The notes beneath the pieces are model-generated. The model was not told the DNA's origin and searched no databases. It saw nothing but the letters and a program-made list of their open reading frames with translations. Shown piece after piece: positions 6,842 through 14,667 of a stretch of 14,705 nt of DNA; position 1 is the first letter of the stretch, and the number at the start of each line of letters is the position of its first letter. Position numbers and translations under genes: made by a program. The stretch is taken from the NCBI GenBank assembly GCA_023399815.1, contig JAEWOJ010000142.1:1-14705 (forward strand), given 5' to 3'. Source of the stretch: Pseudomonadota bacterium (GTDB lineage Bacteria > Pseudomonadota > Gammaproteobacteria > Xanthomonadales > Xanthomonadaceae).

Positions 6842-7690
6842 ATGCCGGCCCCCGATGCCTCCCTGCCTGCCGCATCGGCCGGACTCGGCCTGCGGCGGGA
6901 CCTGCTGGCAGAGCTGGCCGCAGCACCCGACGGCGCCTTCGATTTCCTCGAATGCGCGCCCGACAACTGGATCGGCATCGGCGGCCCGCCGGGCGAGGCC
7001 TTGGCCGCGCTGGCCGCCCGTCATCCGCTGACGTGCCACGGCCTGTCGCTGTCGCTGGGCGGGCCGGAACCCCTGGACCGGGAATTCCTCGCCCGCACCC
7101 GCGCCTTCCTCGACCGCCACCGCGTGCGCCACTACAGCGAGCACCTGAGCTACTGCACCGACGAGGGCCACCTGTACGACCTGCTGCCACTGCCCTTCAC
7201 CGAAGCGGCCGTGCGCCACGTGGCCGCACGCATCGACCAGGCCCAGGACCTGCTGGGGCGGCGCATCGCCGTGGAAAACATCGCCTACTACGCCGCCCCC
7301 TGGCGCGACATGGACGAGGCCGACTTCATCAATGCCGTGCTCGAAGCAGCCGACTGCGACCTGTTGCTGGACGTCAACAACGTGCAGGTCAACGCCGTCA
7401 ACCACGGCTATGACGCCACCGGGTTCATCGCGCGCATGCCCTCCCGGCGCATCGCGGGCTACCACGTCGCCGGGCATCTGGACGTCGCGCCGGACCTGAA
7501 GGTCGACACCCACGGCAGCGCGGTGAGCGAGCCGGTCTGGGAGCTGCTGGCGCTGGCCTTCGGCCTCCACGGCGTGCGCCCCACCCTGCTGGAGCGCGAC
7601 TTCGGTTTCCCGCCGCTGCCCGGGCTGCTGGACGAAGTAGCGCACATCCGCCGCATCCAGGACGCCGGCACGGCAAGGCGGCCACGATGA
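6842..7690 (+). CDS. bufB: MNIO (DUF692) peptide-modifying enzyme, BufB/HvfB/MbnB family
   Basis: A 282-residue TIM-barrel, multinuclear non-haem iron oxidative enzyme that modifies cysteines of the neighbouring precursor. Conserved stretches with likely metal or active-site residues run in the expected order: LGLRRDLLAEL (15-25), E37 in FLECAPDNW, TCHGLSLSLGG (64-74, H66), HYSEHLSY (97-104), E145-N146 in VENIAYY, LDVNNVQVNAVNHGYD (176-191), GYHVAGH (206-212), DTHGSAVSEPVWEL (222-235) and LLERDFGFP. I chose ATG 6842, 16 bases after the precursor stop; the frame remains open upstream through the 3' end of the precursor, but the family homology starts near residue 13 of this version and its length then equals the usual 280 or so. 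Its stop overlaps the DUF2063 gene (ATGA), indicating coupling. Family assignment is secure. Confidence 0.94.
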   Translation: MPAPDASLPAASAGLGLRRDLLAELAAAPDGAFDFLECAPDNWIGIGGPPGEALAALAARHPLTCHGLSLSLGGPEPLDREFLARTRAFLDRHRVRHYSEHLSYCTDEGHLYDLLPLPFTEAAVRHVAARIDQAQDLLGRRIAVENIAYYAAPWRDMDEADFINAVLEAADCDLLLDVNNVQVNAVNHGYDATGFIARMPSRRIAGYHVAGHLDVAPDLKVDTHGSAVSEPVWELLALAFGLHGVRPTLLERDFGFPPLPGLLDEVAHIRRIQDAGTARRPR

Positions 7691-8448
7691 ACCAGGACAC
7701 GCTGCGCCAGCAGCAGTTGCAGTTCGCCCATCACCTTCGCGACCCGGAGCATGCCCCGCCGCCACCTGGCGTCGAGGCGCGCCGGCTGGCGCTGTATCGC
7801 GAGCTGTTCCTCGGCAACCTGCAACGCATGCTGGATGCCGCGTTCCCCGTATCCCGGACCCTGCTCGGGGAAACCGCGTGGCACGCCCTGGTACGCCGCT
7901 TCCATGCCCGGCACCGGTGCCGGACGCCGTTGTTCGCGCGGATCCCTGAAGAATTCGTCGCCTACCTGCAGACCCCGCCGGCCGAAGCGCCGGCCTGGCT
8001 GGCCGAACTGGCGCACTACGAAACAGTCGAACTGATCCTGCAGACCGCCGACGACGCAGTGCCGGCGCACTTGGCCGATGGGGACCTGCAGATCGGCACC
8101 CCGGTACTGTCGCCATGGCTGCGTGTGCTGGCCTATCGCTGGCCGGTGCACCGCCTCGGCGGAGACCGCCTGCCCGAGGACATCCCCCCGGCCACGCCGA
8201 CACTGCTGCTGGCCTGGCGTACGCCAACCGGCGAGGTGAATTTCGCGGCGCTCAGCCCGGCCAGTTTCCGCCTGCTGGAGCGGCTCGCCCAGCCACAACC
8301 GCCGAGCGCGGCCGAAGCGCTTGCCCGACTGGCCGGCGAAACCGCCGCGCCCGATCCCGTCGCCTTCATGGCGGCTGGACACGACCTGCTGCGGCAATGG
8401 CGGCAGCAAGGCGTCCTGCTCGGCATCCGGCCCGACCAGGCCGATTGA
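7687..8448 (+). CDS. bufC: DUF2063 partner protein, BufC/HvfC family
   Basis: A 253-residue cytoplasmic protein with the N-terminal DUF2063 signature: QQLQFAHHLRDP, then ARRLALYRELFLGNLQRML and AAFPVSRTLLG (R33, Y37, N44 and FP at 53-54). The C-terminal half continues to about 250. In bufferin and HvfABC systems this protein forms a complex with the DUF692 enzyme and presents the precursor to it, comparable to MbnC in methanobactin synthesis. The start ATG overlaps the bufB stop by four bases. No membrane segment or signal is seen. It is the last gene of the plus-strand unit. A DoxX-type gene, which often follows in bufferin operons, is absent. Confidence 0.9.
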   Translation: MNQDTLRQQQLQFAHHLRDPEHAPPPPGVEARRLALYRELFLGNLQRMLDAAFPVSRTLLGETAWHALVRRFHARHRCRTPLFARIPEEFVAYLQTPPAEAPAWLAELAHYETVELILQTADDAVPAHLADGDLQIGTPVLSPWLRVLAYRWPVHRLGGDRLPEDIPPATPTLLLAWRTPTGEVNFAALSPASFRLLERLAQPQPPSAAEALARLAGETAAPDPVAFMAAGHDLLRQWRQQGVLLGIRPDQAD

Positions 8449-8615
8449 CCGGCGCGGGCTTCTGCACCGCGAGAACCCTCGTGATCGGCACAGCCAGTTG
8501 GCGCATGGGGGAGCGCAGGAGGCGCCGGATTGCCCCCGGGACTGCACACGCCCGCCGAGAAGCGCCACGGCACGGTGAACGGGTGCTTGCAGCCGCGGCA
8601 ACGATGCGGCGCCCT

Positions 8616-9416
8616 TCAGCGCAGGAAGAACTCCACCGGCACTTCCAGCTCCACCGGGTCGGGCAGTGAAGCCGGTGGCGCTGGCAGCGGCTGCGCGCGA
8701 TGGAAGGTCTGCAATGCCTCCTCGTCGAGGAGCGCATGGCCGCTGCTGCGCTGCAATGCCGCCGACAACACGCGCCCCTGCCGGTCGATGCGCACGTGCA
8801 CGTACGTCACCCCTTGCTGCCGCGCGACCTGTGCCGCGCGCGGATAGCGGCGGAACCGCTCCAGCCGGGCCAGCACTTCGCCGGTCCAGTTCGCCTGCGT
8901 TCTGCCGGCATGGCGCGGCGCCGGCGGCAGCGACGGCGCGGGCGGAGCAGCCTGCTGGCTGCGTTCGACGGCATCGCCCGGCGACGCGGGCGCTGAGAGC
9001 GGCTCCGGTATCGCTTCGGCAACCACGTCGGGAACCTGCGCGGCCGCAGGCAAGGCCTCGGCCAGCGGCCGTTCGGAAGTCGGCGGCGGCAGCGCCGTGG
9101 ACGAGCGCGGAGGCGATGCCGCGCTGTCGGGGGTCGGCGTCGGTGCCTGCAACTGCGCCACCGGCATCGCCGGGGCCGCGGGCGGCAGCAGGCTCAACTG
9201 CACCCGCACGGTTTCCTCCGCGACTTTCGTCGGCACCGGCATCCGCGCCCAGCCCCCCAGCACGCCCACCGCTACAACCAGGTGCAGCAGCACGGTGCTT
9301 GCCGCTGCCAGCCAATGCGCGCGCCGCTCGCGGTCGGCCGGCGTGCGCTTCGTACGCATCATGCCAGCCCGACCGGGCGGCCCGTTCAAGGCAGCCCCTC
9401 CCGGGCGCCTCCGCAT
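8616..9416 (-). CDS. tonB: TonB energy-transducing protein, Fur-regulated
   Basis: A 266-residue TonB. A short basic N-terminus is followed by one membrane helix at about 35-56 (LAAASTVLLHLVVAVGVLGG) carrying H45, equivalent to the key SHLS-type histidine of TonB. A long Pro/Ala-rich periplasm-spanning region covers about 57-185. The C-terminal TonB domain (about 191-266) has YPRAAQVARQQGVTYVHVRI, ID-QGRV, RSSGHALLDEEAL and a final EFFLR. The open frame reaches 9521, but starts above about 9470 would put the promoter and Fur box inside the gene. ATG 9416 has AGAGG eight bases upstream and is my choice; ATG 9362 or 9359 would also keep the whole protein. It is convergent with the RiPP operon and probably serves its receptor. 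Confidence 0.88.
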   Translation of the reverse strand: MRRRPGGAALNGPPGRAGMMRTKRTPADRERRAHWLAAASTVLLHLVVAVGVLGGWARMPVPTKVAEETVRVQLSLLPPAAPAMPVAQLQAPTPTPDSAASPPRSSTALPPPTSERPLAEALPAAAQVPDVVAEAIPEPLSAPASPGDAVERSQQAAPPAPSLPPAPRHAGRTQANWTGEVLARLERFRRYPRAAQVARQQGVTYVHVRIDRQGRVLSAALQRSSGHALLDEEALQTFHRAQPLPAPPASLPDPVELEVPVEFFLR

Positions 9417-9424
9417 CGAGAGGA

Positions 9425-9429
9425 CCTCT
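9425..9429 (-). promoter_or_regulatory. Shine-Dalgarno supporting the tonB start
   Basis: The minus strand reads AGAGG here, eight bases before the ATG at 9416. The alternative starts at 9362/9359 have only weak G-rich matches, so this motif favours the longer form. Confidence 0.45.
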
Positions 9430-9472
9430 GCTGTCGCCGGCGCCACATCCATCGCGCCGGCCACCATGAACA

Positions 9473-9494
9473 TGATAATCATTCTCAAATTATA
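9473..9494 (-). promoter_or_regulatory. tonB promoter -10 box with overlapping Fur box
   Basis: The 7-1-7 Fur core TGATAATCATTCTCA occupies 9473-9487 (plus-strand reading) and differs from TGATAAT-N-ATTATCA at one position. Directly beside it, the minus strand carries a perfect TATAAT at 9494-9489, so RNA polymerase would start transcription inside the Fur box. No good -35 hexamer is seen upstream, which is common for regulated promoters. The arrangement predicts strong iron repression of tonB. The right arm, ATTCTCA, is identical in the Fur box at 460-474. Confidence 0.85.
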
Positions 9495-9799
9495 CCCGGG
9501 GCACGGACGCTCCACGCACATGGCCCCGGTGCAGGCACCGCAACCTGCCTGCCGTACGCTGAAATGATTTCGTCGGCTACGTCCCGTGCCCCAATGCCTG
9601 GGGAATCAACGGGAAAACCGTGAGTCCCCCTGCCGGCAACGCCGACCTCCCCTCCGAAGCGACGCGACAGCCCGGCAATACCGCCTGCAATCCCGACTCA
9701 CTCGCCCGGCCGCCTTGCCAGAAACCGGAAGGCGCTCCACTCGCCACCTTAGCTTCACTCGACACTCCGCTCCGAATCACCCGGATCACGAAGCGTGGC

Positions 9800-11407
9800 T
9801 TATCCATCCGTTCGAGCGTCCTTGTCTCCTGCTGGCTGAAGCAAACCGAGCAGGCCCAGCACCGCCGCCAGGGCCACGTAGGCGCCGGCGAACTGCCAGC
9901 TGATGCTGCGTTGCAGGCCCTGCAGCGCCCATGGCAGGTACACGCCGCCGCGCGGATCGACCGAATGGATCAGGCCGAACAGGGTCAGCAAGGCGGCGAC
10001 CAGCAGCAGCACCGAAGCCCGCCGCAGCTGCTGCTCGATCATCGCCACCACCGTGGCGATCCACAGCATCGCGGTGATGATGAAGCCATTGCCGAGGGCG
10101 AAGATCACCGCCAGTTCCGGCAGGCCATGGCCGTCCAGGATGGTGGTCAGTTCCGCCAGCCGCTCCGGGGCGATCCAGCCCGGCGCCTTGATCGCCAGCA
10201 GGTAGGCCACCGACGGCAGGAAGCCGAGCACCATCGCGGCGGCGTGCCGCCTCGGCGTGGCCTCGAACGCCTGGGTGGTGATGTCGATGGCCACGTACAC
10301 GATGATCGGCGCCAGCACCGCCAGCGGCAGCCACTGCACCAGCCCGGCGATCACCCCGAGCATGCCGCCGATGCCGACGAACAGGCCGGTCAGCAGCGTG
10401 TAGCCGCTGCGCGCGCCCATGTGCTTGTAGGCCGGCTGGCCGATGTAGGGCGTGGTCTGGGCGACGCCGCCGCAGAACCCGGCCACCAGCGTGGCCAGCG
10501 CCTCGACCAGCAGGATGTCGCGTGTGCGGTAGTCGTCGCCGGCCGCGCGCGCGCTCTCGGACACGTTGATGCCGCCGACCACCATCAACAGGCCGAACGG
10601 CAGCAGCAGCGGCAGGTAGTCCATCGCCGCCGGCAGGCCCGCGACGAAGCCCAGCGTCGGTACCGGCAGCACGACCTGCGGCGGCGTCCACGGAGGCAGA
10701 TGGAAACCCGGCGCGCCCAGCCCGGCCAATCCCAGCCCGTAGTACAGCGCGGTGCCGACGACGAAGGCCACCAGCACGCCCGGCGCGCGCACCGGCAGCC
10801 GGCCCCTGGCGACCAGCACGTACAGCAGCAGCCCGAGGGTGACGAAGCCGGCCACCGGCGAGCGCAGGGCTTCCAGCAGGGGCAGCAGGCCCATCAGCAC
10901 CAGTGCGATGCCGGCGATGGAGCCGAGCAGCGCCGCCCGCGGCAGCGCACGCGTCACCGCCTCGCCGAAGAACGACAGCACCAGCTTCAGCACGCCCATG
11001 ATCACCAGCGCCGCCATGCCCAGCTGCCAGGTGGCGATGGCCGCGGCGTGCGGGTCCATGCCCTGCCGGACGAAACCGGCGAAGGCCGGGCCCAGCACCA
11101 GCAGCGCCATGCCGATGCTGGTCGGCGCGTCGAGTCCCAGCGGCATCGCGGTGACGTCGTCGCGGCCGCTGCGCGCGGCCAGCCGCCGCGCCATCAGCGT
11201 GTACAGCAGGTTGCCGACCAGTACGCCGAACGCGGTGCCAGGGAACATGCGGCCGTACACCACCTCGGCCGGGAACTGGAAGATGCCCACCAGCGCCATG
11301 GCGATGAAGCCGAGGATGGACAGGTTGTCGACCAGCAGGCCGAAGAAGCCGTTGAGGTCGCCGGCGACGAACCAGCGCGGGCGCGGGGATGCGGAAGGGG
11401 AAGTCAT
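9800..11407 (-). CDS. Multi-spanning permease, related to xanthine/uracil-type (NCS2/AGZA-like) transporters
   Basis: A 535-residue integral inner-membrane protein with about 12-14 hydrophobic helices and only short loops. Features that suggest the xanthine/uracil/AzgA superfamily are the N-terminal DLNGFFGLLVDNLSILGFIA, the half-helix regions TAMPLGLDAPTSIGMALLV and GGINVSESARAAGDD, and the VEALATLVAGFCGGVAQTTP stretch followed by YIGQPAYKHMGARSGY. These resemble the substrate-site helices of that fold. The substrate cannot be told; purines, pyrimidines or another anion are possible. It starts at ATG 11407, with no strong Shine-Dalgarno. It lies 117 bases downstream of the DUF3574 gene on the same strand, separated by a palindromic repeat, so co-transcription is uncertain. 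No Fur box precedes it. Confidence 0.7.
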   Translation of the reverse strand: MTSPSASPRPRWFVAGDLNGFFGLLVDNLSILGFIAMALVGIFQFPAEVVYGRMFPGTAFGVLVGNLLYTLMARRLAARSGRDDVTAMPLGLDAPTSIGMALLVLGPAFAGFVRQGMDPHAAAIATWQLGMAALVIMGVLKLVLSFFGEAVTRALPRAALLGSIAGIALVLMGLLPLLEALRSPVAGFVTLGLLLYVLVARGRLPVRAPGVLVAFVVGTALYYGLGLAGLGAPGFHLPPWTPPQVVLPVPTLGFVAGLPAAMDYLPLLLPFGLLMVVGGINVSESARAAGDDYRTRDILLVEALATLVAGFCGGVAQTTPYIGQPAYKHMGARSGYTLLTGLFVGIGGMLGVIAGLVQWLPLAVLAPIIVYVAIDITTQAFEATPRRHAAAMVLGFLPSVAYLLAIKAPGWIAPERLAELTTILDGHGLPELAVIFALGNGFIITAMLWIATVVAMIEQQLRRASVLLLVAALLTLFGLIHSVDPRGGVYLPWALQGLQRSISWQFAGAYVALAAVLGLLGLLQPAGDKDARTDG

Positions 11408-11441
11408 GCGTGGGGCCTGGGTGGTTGCTCTTGTCTTTTCC

Positions 11442-11510
11442 GTAGGAGCGGCTTCAGCCGCGAACGGGCTTTACCGATAAGACCGCTATCGCGGCTGAAG
11501 CCGCTCCTGC
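11442..11510. repeat. Inverted pair of GTAGGAGCGG-type palindromic repeats
   Basis: A 22-base unit at 11442-11463, beginning GTAGGAGCGGCTTCAGCC, reappears in reverse orientation at 11489-11510 with a single mismatch. A 25-base spacer separates them. Each unit is itself a small hairpin, since GCGGCTTCAGCCGC is a six-base-pair stem with a two-base loop. Such REP-like units are scattered in many xanthomonad and pseudomonad genomes, usually between genes, and paired units are thought to be mobilised by RAYT transposases. Here the pair sits between the DUF3574 and permease genes and could act as a terminator or mRNA-stabilising structure. Confidence 0.85.
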
Positions 11511-11524
11511 CGGGTTACTACCGG

Positions 11525-11998
11525 TCAGAAGGAGACCTCCACCGCCTGCCGCGACCACAGCACCGACTGGTGGTGGGTGGCCTGCTTCCACGCCAGGCGG
11601 ATCGCCTCGATGTCGTTGCGCCGCTGCGGCGTGTCCTCGTGCAGCACCACCAGCACCTTGGTGCGCAGCCGCTCCGGCTGCGGCGCGCCGCGGAACAGCC
11701 ACTGGCCGTAGGCCTCGAACACGGTCAGGCCGTCGGGGAAGCGCGGGGTCACTTCCTTGTCGAGGAAGGCGCGCCACTGCGCCTCGCCGATCGCGTCGGT
11801 CTGCGTGCGGCGGGAGTCGCCGTTCTCCACGCCCACGCCGAAATACAGCTCGCTGCGCACCCAGTGGGCGGCTTCGGCCGGACGCGCGGCATCGCCCTGC
11901 AGCGCGGCGGTCGGCGGCGGATCGGCCGCCGGGGACGCGGCGGAGGCGACGTCGCCCAGGCACAGCAGCAACGGGAACAGGAAAGCGGAAAACTTCAT
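11525..11998 (-). CDS. Secreted DUF3574 protein
   Basis: A 157-residue protein with a Sec signal peptide of about 20 residues (MKFSAFLFPLLLCLGDVASA) and one DUF3574 domain over about residues 45-155. Visible hallmarks are RSELYFGVGVENGD, EAQWRAFLDKEVTPRFPDGL, TVFEAYGQWL and KVLVVLHEDT. The function of the family is not established; its members are small extracytoplasmic proteins of about this length. The minus-strand ATG at 11998 has GAGGT a few bases upstream (plus 12004-12008). It is divergent from the second receptor, sharing a 195-base upstream region, and precedes the permease gene on the same strand. C13 sits in the signal hydrophobic core without a proper lipobox, so a lipoprotein is unlikely. 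Confidence 0.85.
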   Translation of the reverse strand: MKFSAFLFPLLLCLGDVASAASPAADPPPTAALQGDAARPAEAAHWVRSELYFGVGVENGDSRRTQTDAIGEAQWRAFLDKEVTPRFPDGLTVFEAYGQWLFRGAPQPERLRTKVLVVLHEDTPQRRNDIEAIRLAWKQATHHQSVLWSRQAVEVSF

Positions 11999-12193
11999 GG
12001 ATGACCTCGGTAGGCGATGTGCAGGGTGGCATCCATGTCACCTGGCCGGCATATCACGTTTGTGGATGAGCTGATGCCATGCGGGACTTGCGCCCGGGGC
12101 CGGCATCACGCGAAGATAACATATCGCTTCATCCGGATGGATGTAACAGACCATCCTCCTCCCCCTCCCCCACGTCATTCCCGGAGTTCCTCC

Positions 12194-14629
12194 ATGGCCC
12201 GCATCTCCCCGGCTCCGCTCGGCCTGGCCGTAGCGCTGGCGCTGTCCTCGCCCGCCTACGCCCAGGACGCTCCCACCCAGGCGACCACGCTCGATACCGT
12301 GATCGTCACCGGCACCCGCGCCACCGACCGCACCGTGCTCGAATCCACCTCGCCGGTGGACGTGCTCACCGCCGAGGACATCCGCAAGGCCGGCGTGGCC
12401 AACGGCGAGCTGGGCAGTGCGCTGCAGGCCCTGCTGCCGTCGTTCAACTTCCCGCGCCAATCCAACTCCGGCGGTGCCGACCACGTGCGTGCCGCGCAGC
12501 TGCGCGGCCTGTCGCCCGACCAGGTGCTGGTGCTGGTGAACGGCAAGCGCCGCCACCACACCGCGCTGGTCAACACTGACAGCAAGATCGGCAAGGGCAC
12601 CACCCCGGTCGACTTCAACTCGATCCCGGTCAGCGCGATCAAGCGCATCGAAGTGCTGCGTGATGGCGCCGGCGCGCTGTACGGCTCCGACGCAGTGGCC
12701 GGCGTGATCAACGTGATCCTGGACAACGGCGGCGACGGCGGCGAGATCGAAGCCAGCTACGGTGCCAACCACACCGACCTCAAGCCGATCGGCCGCACCC
12801 TCACCGATGGCCAGGCCGGCAACATCAGCGCCAAGGTCGGCACTTCGCTGGGCGAGGATGGCGGCTTCCTGCGCGTGGGCCTGGAATACAAGAAGCGCAA
12901 CGGCACCAATCGCGCCGGCTACGACCTGATTCCGCCGTGGGACCAGACCGACGCCAACCTGGCGCTGCAGGGCAAGCGCAACTACGTGCTCGGCGATGGC
13001 GCCAGCAAGGACATCAACCTGTGGCTGAACACCGAGATCCCGGTGGGCAAGACCGCAACCTTCTATGCGTTCGGCACCTTCAACCAGCGCGATACCGAAG
13101 GCGCGAACTACTTCCGCTACCCCGACAGCGACGCCAACTGGAAGGAGGTGTACCCGAACGGTTACCGCCCGATTTCCGAAGGCGAGAACCGCGACGTGCA
13201 GGCCGTGGCCGGCGTGCGTGGCCAGTGGGGCGAGTGGAGCTACGACGGCAGCCTGGATTACGGCCAGAACGACTTCACCTACCGCCTGCGCGATTCGATC
13301 AACGCCTCGCTGGGCCCGACCAGCCCGACCCGCTTCAAGACCGCTGATTACCAGTACGCGCAGACCGTGGGCAACCTCGACCTGAGCCGCGTGTTCTCGC
13401 AGGGCGACAGCATCACCCACACCCTGGGCCTGGGCGCGGAAGTGCGCCACGAGCGCTACCAGACCCGTCCGGGCGATCCGTCCAGCTATGCCGCCGGCCC
13501 GTACACCGATCGCCCGACCGGCTCGCAGGCCGGTGGCGGCCTGACCCCGCAGGATGCCGCGTCGCTGGCACGTGACGTGGCCAGTGCCTATGCCAGCCTG
13601 GCCAGCCAGTTCGGCGACCACTTCTCCACCGACCTGGCCGCACGCTACGAGCACAGCGACGACTTCGGTGGCGAGCTGACCGGCAAGCTGGGCCTGCGCT
13701 ACGAGTTCACCCCGGCCTTCGCCCTGCGCGGTGCCATCTCCAACAACTTCCGCGCGCCGTCGCTGGCGCAGATCGGCTACGAATCCACCTCCACCGGCTA
13801 CAACGCCGCTGGCCAGCTGGTGCAGGGCCGCCTGCTGTCGGTCAACAACCCGATCGCCCGCGGCCTGGGCGCGCAGGACCTGAAGCCGGAGAAGTCGCTG
13901 AACACTTCGCTGGGCTTCACCAGCCGCATCGGTGAGCACTTCGACCTGTCGCTGGACTTCTTCCAGATCGACATCGACGACCGCATCGCGCTGTCGGAAA
14001 GCATCACCGGCGATGCGCTGACCGACTTCGTGGCCGCCAACTACGGCGTCACCGGCCTGCAGAGCGCCAGCTTCTTCGTCAACGCCGCCGACACCCGCAC
14101 CCGCGGTGCCGAGCTGGTGACCAACTGGCGCCAGGCGCTGGGCGATGGCCAGCTGCTGCTGACCGGCACCTACGCCTACACCAAGACCACGCTGAAGAAC
14201 GTGCTGGCCACCCCGGCCCAGCTGCAGGCGCTGGACGCGGACTACGTGCTGTTCGGCATCGAAGAGACCAACACGCTGACCGACGCGACCCCGCGTACCC
14301 GCGCCAGCCTGTCGGCCGCCTGGAGCAACGACCACTGGTCGCTGAGCAGCCGCGTCAACCGCTACGGCAGTGCCACCCGCGTGTTCAACTTCGGTGATGG
14401 CTACATCCCGCGCCAGACCTACCAGGCCGAATGGCAGCTGGATGCCGAAGTGGAATACCGCTTCAACAAGCAGTGGAGCGTGGCCATCGGCGGGCAGAAC
14501 CTGACGGACAACTATCCGGACAAGTCCAACGAGGATATCTACTACTACGGCAACCTGCCGTACGACGTACTGTCGCCGATCGGCAGCAACGGCGCGTACT
14601 ACTACGGTCGCGTGCGTTACACGTTCTGA
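12194..14629 (+). CDS. TonB-dependent outer-membrane receptor without STN domain
   Basis: An 811-residue receptor. The signal peptide is residues 1-23 (PLGLAVALALSSPAYA), followed by a TonB-box-like TLDTVIVTGTRA near residues 32-43. The plug runs to about 175 and includes LRGLSPDQVLVLVNGKRRHH (103-122), NSIPVSAIKRIEVLRDGA and LYGSDAVAGVINVIL. The rest is barrel, with the GLRYEFTPAFALRGAISNNF and RAPSLAQIGYES stretches typical of these porins and a C-terminal aromatic residue (GRVRYTF). The frame is open back to 12017, but ATG 12194 gives the signal peptide and has GGAG at 12183-12186, seven bases upstream. It lacks an STN domain, so it is not itself a surface-signalling receptor. No Fur box was found upstream and the ligand is unknown; siderophores, vitamins or plant- or host-derived compounds all remain possible. 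Confidence 0.92.
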   Translation: MARISPAPLGLAVALALSSPAYAQDAPTQATTLDTVIVTGTRATDRTVLESTSPVDVLTAEDIRKAGVANGELGSALQALLPSFNFPRQSNSGGADHVRAAQLRGLSPDQVLVLVNGKRRHHTALVNTDSKIGKGTTPVDFNSIPVSAIKRIEVLRDGAGALYGSDAVAGVINVILDNGGDGGEIEASYGANHTDLKPIGRTLTDGQAGNISAKVGTSLGEDGGFLRVGLEYKKRNGTNRAGYDLIPPWDQTDANLALQGKRNYVLGDGASKDINLWLNTEIPVGKTATFYAFGTFNQRDTEGANYFRYPDSDANWKEVYPNGYRPISEGENRDVQAVAGVRGQWGEWSYDGSLDYGQNDFTYRLRDSINASLGPTSPTRFKTADYQYAQTVGNLDLSRVFSQGDSITHTLGLGAEVRHERYQTRPGDPSSYAAGPYTDRPTGSQAGGGLTPQDAASLARDVASAYASLASQFGDHFSTDLAARYEHSDDFGGELTGKLGLRYEFTPAFALRGAISNNFRAPSLAQIGYESTSTGYNAAGQLVQGRLLSVNNPIARGLGAQDLKPEKSLNTSLGFTSRIGEHFDLSLDFFQIDIDDRIALSESITGDALTDFVAANYGVTGLQSASFFVNAADTRTRGAELVTNWRQALGDGQLLLTGTYAYTKTTLKNVLATPAQLQALDADYVLFGIEETNTLTDATPRTRASLSAAWSNDHWSLSSRVNRYGSATRVFNFGDGYIPRQTYQAEWQLDAEVEYRFNKQWSVAIGGQNLTDNYPDKSNEDIYYYGNLPYDVLSPIGSNGAYYYGRVRYTF

Positions 14630-14637
14630 CCGCCCTC

Positions 14638-14656
14638 GGTGGGTGTGAAACCCACC
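14638..14656 (+). terminator. Possible terminator hairpin after the second receptor
   Basis: GGTGGGT (14638-14644) and ACCCACC (14650-14656) form a perfect seven-base-pair stem with a five-base loop, eight bases after the stop codon. The run that follows (CCTTCT) is only weakly T-rich, so intrinsic termination is plausible but not strong. Confidence 0.45.
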
Positions 14657-14667
14657 CCTTCTGGTGG

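Larger units (their letters stand above)
9417..9799. other. Intergenic region between tonB and the permease gene
   Basis: This 383-base region holds the tonB leader, its -10 box and Fur box (9473-9494). From about 9530 to 9799 I see no recognisable gene, RNA or clear terminator. The small open frames there have no family resemblance. It includes the region behind the 3' end of the permease gene, which reads toward it. Confidence 0.5.

Noticed and set aside
8449..8615. Terminator between the convergent bufC and tonB genes
   Set aside because: Only weak short stems (for example CGAG-AACC-CTCG at about 8470-8481) without a T-run were found, so none is reported.
9620..12004. Plus-strand open frame of 794 codons
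   Set aside because: It is antisense to the permease and DUF3574 genes and its translation is low-complexity Gln/Arg/His-rich, with no domain.
12112..12135. AT-richer GAAGATAACATATCGCTTC as a Fur box for the second receptor
   Set aside because: Only the GATAA half matches the 7-1-7 pattern; the other arm does not, in contrast with the two strong sites elsewhere.
12017..12193. N-terminal extension of the second receptor
   Set aside because: The extension contains no signal sequence; ATG 12194 has a good Shine-Dalgarno and gives a normal signal peptide.
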